From Clostridia bacterium (GTDB taxonomy: Bacteria > Bacillota > Clostridia > Christensenellales > CAG-917), in contig JAFZVB010000004.1 in NCBI GenBank assembly GCA_017618055.1, positions 92,601 through 156,600 on the forward strand: a stretch of 64,000 nt of DNA, written 5' to 3'. Below are positions 61,066 to 64,000 of this stretch, piece after piece. The translations under genes were made by a program, and so were the position numbers. The notes beneath the pieces were generated by a model. That model did no database searches, was not told where the DNA came from, and saw nothing but the letters and a program-made list of their open reading frames with translations. The number at the start of each line of letters is the position of its first letter. Position 1 is the first letter of the stretch.

Positions 61066-63480
61066 ATGGATATGAAAGAAATTGAAGCAAAATGGCAGAA
61101 GAAATGGGAAGAGACAGGACTCTATAAATTCAACAAAGCAAAAGTTGACAACAAGAAGTATGTTTTGGAAATGTTCTCTTATCCATCTGGAGCACGTTTG
61201 CATGCTGGTCACTGGTTCAACTATGGACCATCTGATACCTATGCAAGATTCAAGAGAATGCAAGGCTACGAAGTATTCCAACCAATGGGATTCGATGCTT
61301 TTGGTTTGCCAGCAGAAAACTATGCAATTAAGACAGGTATTCATCCACAAGATAGTACACTTAAGAATATCGCAACAATGGAAGGCCAATTAAAGAGAAT
61401 TGGTGCTACATATGATTGGGACTATGAAATTAAGACATGTGTTCCAGAATATTATAAGTGGACACAATGGATGTTCCTCCAACTTTATAAACATGGATTA
61501 GCATATCGTAAGAATGCACCAGTAAACTGGTGTCCATCATGTGAGACTGTTCTCGCAAACGAACAAGTTATACAAGGTGTTTGTGAACGTTGTGGTACTC
61601 AAGTTCTTAGAAAGGACATGACACAATGGTTCTTTAAGATTACAGATTATGCAGAAGAATTGCTTCAAGATTTAGATAAATTAGATTGGCCAGAAAAGAC
61701 CAAGATGATGCAAAAGAACTGGATTGGAAAATCCATTGGTGGTGAAGTTGAATTCGAAACAACAATTGGAGAATCCTTTAGAGTATTCACAACAAGAGCA
61801 GACACACTATTTGGTGTAAGCTATGTTGTTATTGCTCCAGAACATCCTTTAGTAGATAAATTAACAACTCCAGAACAAAAGGCAGCTGTTAAGAAATATA
61901 TTGAAGATGCAGCAAAGATAGACGAAATCGAAAGACTATCCACAAACCGCGAAAAGACAGGTTGCTTCACAGGCTCATATGCAACAAACCCAGTAAACGG
62001 AAGACAAGTTCCTATTTATGTAGCAGACTATGTTCTCGCTTCCTACGGAACAGGTGTTGTTATGGGTGTTGCTGCTCATGATGATAGAGACTATATCTTC
62101 GCACAAAAGCATAACCTTTCTATAGAAAGAGTTATAAAGAGCGCAGATGGTTCTCCAGATGAACTTCCATTCACAGATGATGGTGTATTAGTTAACTCTG
62201 GTGAGTTTACAGGTATGACATCTGCTCAAGCAAGAGATGCTATCTTAACTAAACTCCAAGAAATGAACAAAGGTGGATTCAAGACAAACTATAGATTAAG
62301 AGACTGGTTGGTATCACGTCAACGTTACTGGGGAGCACCTATACCTATGGTATACTGCGACAAATGCGGAATGGTCCCAGTACCAGAAAAGGATTTACCA
62401 GTACATCTTCCATATAATGTTGAATTTAAGCCAAGTGGAGAAAGCCCATTAAAGAAATGTGATGAGTTTATGAATTGCACATGTCCACAATGTGGTGGCC
62501 CAGCAAAGAGAGATCCAGATACATTGGATACATTCGTATGCTCAAGCTGGTACTTCTTAAGATACCCAGATCCAAAGAACGACAAAGAACCATTCAATTC
62601 AGAGTGGATTAATAAGATGCTTCCTGTAGATAAGTATATCGGTGGAGCAGAGCATGCTTGTATGCACCTCCTTTATGCTAGATTCTTCACAAAGGCATTA
62701 AGAGATATGGGATACTTAAAGTTTGACGAACCATTCTTATCCTTAGTACATCAAGGAACAATTCTTGGACCAGATGGATTTAAGATGAGTAAGTCTAGAG
62801 GTAATGTTGTATCTCCAGATGATAGTATTCAAAAATATGGCGCAGATATATTCAGAGTATACCTTGAATTCTGCTTCAGCTATATTGAAGGTGGCCCATG
62901 GAATGAAAGCGGTTTGGATGCAATTCAAAGATTCTTTGATAGAATTGAAAGATTAGTAACAAAGTGCTATGAAATTTCTTATGTAGACAAACCATTCGGA
63001 AAGGATGAAAAAGAACTTAACTTTGTTAGAAATAACACAATTAAGATGGTTTCCCAAGACTTAGAAACGTTCTCATTCAATACTGCAGTTGCACGTTTAA
63101 TGGAATTCGTTAACGGTATGATGGTCTATGACCAAGCAGTAAAAGAAAAGAGTGTATTATTCAAAGATTGTGTAGAAGACTTAGTAAAACTCTTGGCTCC
63201 ATTTGCACCACACTTTGCAGAAGAGCTTTGGGAAATGCTTAAGAAACCATATTCAGTATTTAACCAATCATACCCAGTATTCGATCCAGCAGCTCTTGTA
63301 AGAGATGAGATTGAATATGCTATCCAAGTAAATAGCAAGATTAGAAGTAGATTAGTTATTTCAAAGAGTGCTTCTAAAGAAGAAATTGAAGAAGCAGCAA
63401 TTAAGGAACTTGGAGTAGACAAGGCTAGTGTAAAGAAAGTTATTGTTGTTCCAGGAAGATTAGTAAACGTAATTATGTAA
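61066..63480 (+). CDS. leuS: Leucyl-tRNA synthetase (LeuS)
   Basis: Class I synthetase that charges tRNA-Leu; 804 residues, normal length. The HIGH signature appears as HAGH (46-49) within [12 protein letters not shown], the KMSKS signature is intact (573-577), and the CP1 editing domain lies between them ([45 protein letters not shown]). Zinc-binding Cys pairs (CPSCETV, CERCG; later CDKCG, CPQCGG) are present. The C-terminal anticodon domain and a short tail complete it. It is separated from serS by 13 bases. Confidence 0.97.
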   Translation: MDMKEIEAKWQKKWEETGLYKFNKAKVDNKKYVLEMFSYPSGARLHAGHWFNYGPSDTYARFKRMQGYEVFQPMGFDAFGLPAENYAIKTGIHPQDSTLKNIATMEGQLKRIGATYDWDYEIKTCVPEYYKWTQWMFLQLYKHGLAYRKNAPVNWCPSCETVLANEQVIQGVCERCGTQVLRKDMTQWFFKITDYAEELLQDLDKLDWPEKTKMMQKNWIGKSIGGEVEFETTIGESFRVFTTRADTLFGVSYVVIAPEHPLVDKLTTPEQKAAVKKYIEDAAKIDEIERLSTNREKTGCFTGSYATNPVNGRQVPIYVADYVLASYGTGVVMGVAAHDDRDYIFAQKHNLSIERVIKSADGSPDELPFTDDGVLVNSGEFTGMTSAQARDAILTKLQEMNKGGFKTNYRLRDWLVSRQRYWGAPIPMVYCDKCGMVPVPEKDLPVHLPYNVEFKPSGESPLKKCDEFMNCTCPQCGGPAKRDPDTLDTFVCSSWYFLRYPDPKNDKEPFNSEWINKMLPVDKYIGGAEHACMHLLYARFFTKALRDMGYLKFDEPFLSLVHQGTILGPDGFKMSKSRGNVVSPDDSIQKYGADIFRVYLEFCFSYIEGGPWNESGLDAIQRFFDRIERLVTKCYEISYVDKPFGKDEKELNFVRNNTIKMVSQDLETFSFNTAVARLMEFVNGMMVYDQAVKEKSVLFKDCVEDLVKLLAPFAPHFAEELWEMLKKPYSVFNQSYPVFDPAALVRDEIEYAIQVNSKIRSRLVISKSASKEEIEEAAIKELGVDKASVKKVIVVPGRLVNVIM

Positions 63481-63493
63481 CGGAGATAGATAT

Positions 63494-64000
63494 ATGTTAG
63501 ATTTAATTCGTATTAGAAATAATCCACAAGAAGTTGTAGACGCATTAGCAAAGAAAGGATGTGTAGTAGATTTTGCAGAAGTTATTGAATGGGACGATTT
63601 AAGAAAAGCAAAGATAACAGAAGTTGAAAGACTAAAAGCAAGAAGAAACGAAGTTTCTAAGTCTGTTCCTATGCTCAAGAAGCAAGGACAAGATGTAGCA
63701 CCAATATTCGCAGAAATGAAAGAGATTGGCGAAACAATAGCAAAGTTAGACGAAGAAGTTGAAGATATCAAGACAAAAATCTTTGATTTCTTAGCAGGAC
63801 TTCCAAATATCCCAGATGCAGACTTATTACCAGGTGAAAAAGAAAACAACCAAGTAGTAAAGATGGGCGGAGAAAAGCCAGTCTTTGATTTCGAAATTAA
63901 GAACCACGTAGACCTTTGTACAGATTTAGGTTTAATAGACTATGAAAGAGGCGCAAAACTCTCTGGCACAGGTTTCTGGATATATAGAGGCAAGGGTGCT
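63494..64000 (+). CDS. serS: Seryl-tRNA synthetase (SerS), N-terminal part (runs off window)
   Basis: The frame is open to the window edge, so 169 residues are visible out of about 425 expected. The ATG has CGGAGA upstream. The start MLDLIRIRNNPQEVVDALAKKG and the long antiparallel coiled coil (about 27-100), which grips the tRNA-Ser variable arm, are typical. LPNIPDADLLPG and the following catalytic-core entry (GLIDYERGAKLSGTGFWIYRG) match the family. It is co-transcribed with leuS. Confidence 0.95.
   Translation, partial: MLDLIRIRNNPQEVVDALAKKGCVVDFAEVIEWDDLRKAKITEVERLKARRNEVSKSVPMLKKQGQDVAPIFAEMKEIGETIAKLDEEVEDIKTKIFDFLAGLPNIPDADLLPGEKENNQVVKMGGEKPVFDFEIKNHVDLCTDLGLIDYERGAKLSGTGFWIYRGKGA

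Overview
The window is AT-rich and densely coded. It looks like a low-GC Gram-positive anaerobe of the Bacillota (Clostridia-like, probably a gut-type lineage). The assignment is inferred from gene content: a paired GlgC/GlgD, RicT, FeoA-FeoA-FeoB with a Cys-rich partner, rubrerythrin, strong AGGAGG-type ribosome sites, and secreted proteins full of InlB-type (Listeria-Bacteroides) repeats with C-terminal membrane anchors. No rRNA, tRNA, CRISPR array or insertion sequence was recognised.

Layout. 1-4.7 kb: the end of an AAA/DUF4143 ATPase gene, a tiny acidic ORF, a HigB/HigA-like toxin-antitoxin pair, a WYL regulator, an InlB-repeat lipoprotein, and a rubredoxin-like mini-protein with rubrerythrin. 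4.8-5.6 kb: ispE. 5.8-15.9 kb: a glycogen locus, glgB-glgC-glgD-glgA, then glgP and a GH13 hydrolase from a second promoter. 16-27.3 kb: an AAA/DUF4143 paralogue, a three-gene sensory system (7TM protein, histidine kinase, LuxR-type regulator) and a 2081-residue surface protein. 27.4-31.2 kb: a TetR regulator divergent from feoA-feoA-feoB and its Cys-rich partner. 31.3-34.6 kb: an MFS/GPH transporter and an anchored ComEC-type metallo-beta-lactamase protein. 34.7-38.7 kb: proS, ricT, holB and tmk on the minus strand. 38.8-39.4 kb: a small coiled-coil ORF and an unexplained structured region. 39.4-47.6 kb: a Tyr/Phe-rich leader peptide with attenuator, then an eight-gene aro operon that holds every step from DAHP synthase to chorismate plus the tyrosine and phenylalanine branch enzymes. 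47.6-59.4 kb: a second copy of the three-gene sensory system, divergent from two more large surface proteins. 59.5-64 kb: an Orn/Lys/Arg decarboxylase, leuS, and the start of serS.

Two things stand out. First, the same three-gene signalling cassette occurs twice, about 27 kb apart, with shuffled gene order. Each copy sits next to giant TM-anchored InlB-repeat proteins, and candidate operators lie in the control regions: a perfect palindrome whose half-site recurs before the regulator's own gene in system 1, and ACTTTTG repeats in system 2. In both, one membrane protein has a recognisable kinase core and the other looks like a degenerate, kinase-like partner. Second, the aro operon appears to be governed by classical ribosome-mediated attenuation, with an 11-residue run made only of Tyr, Phe and Gly and mutually exclusive RNA pairings. 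T-boxes and TRAP are the better-known solutions in Gram-positive bacteria. Function calls rest on reading motifs by eye; no database search was run.
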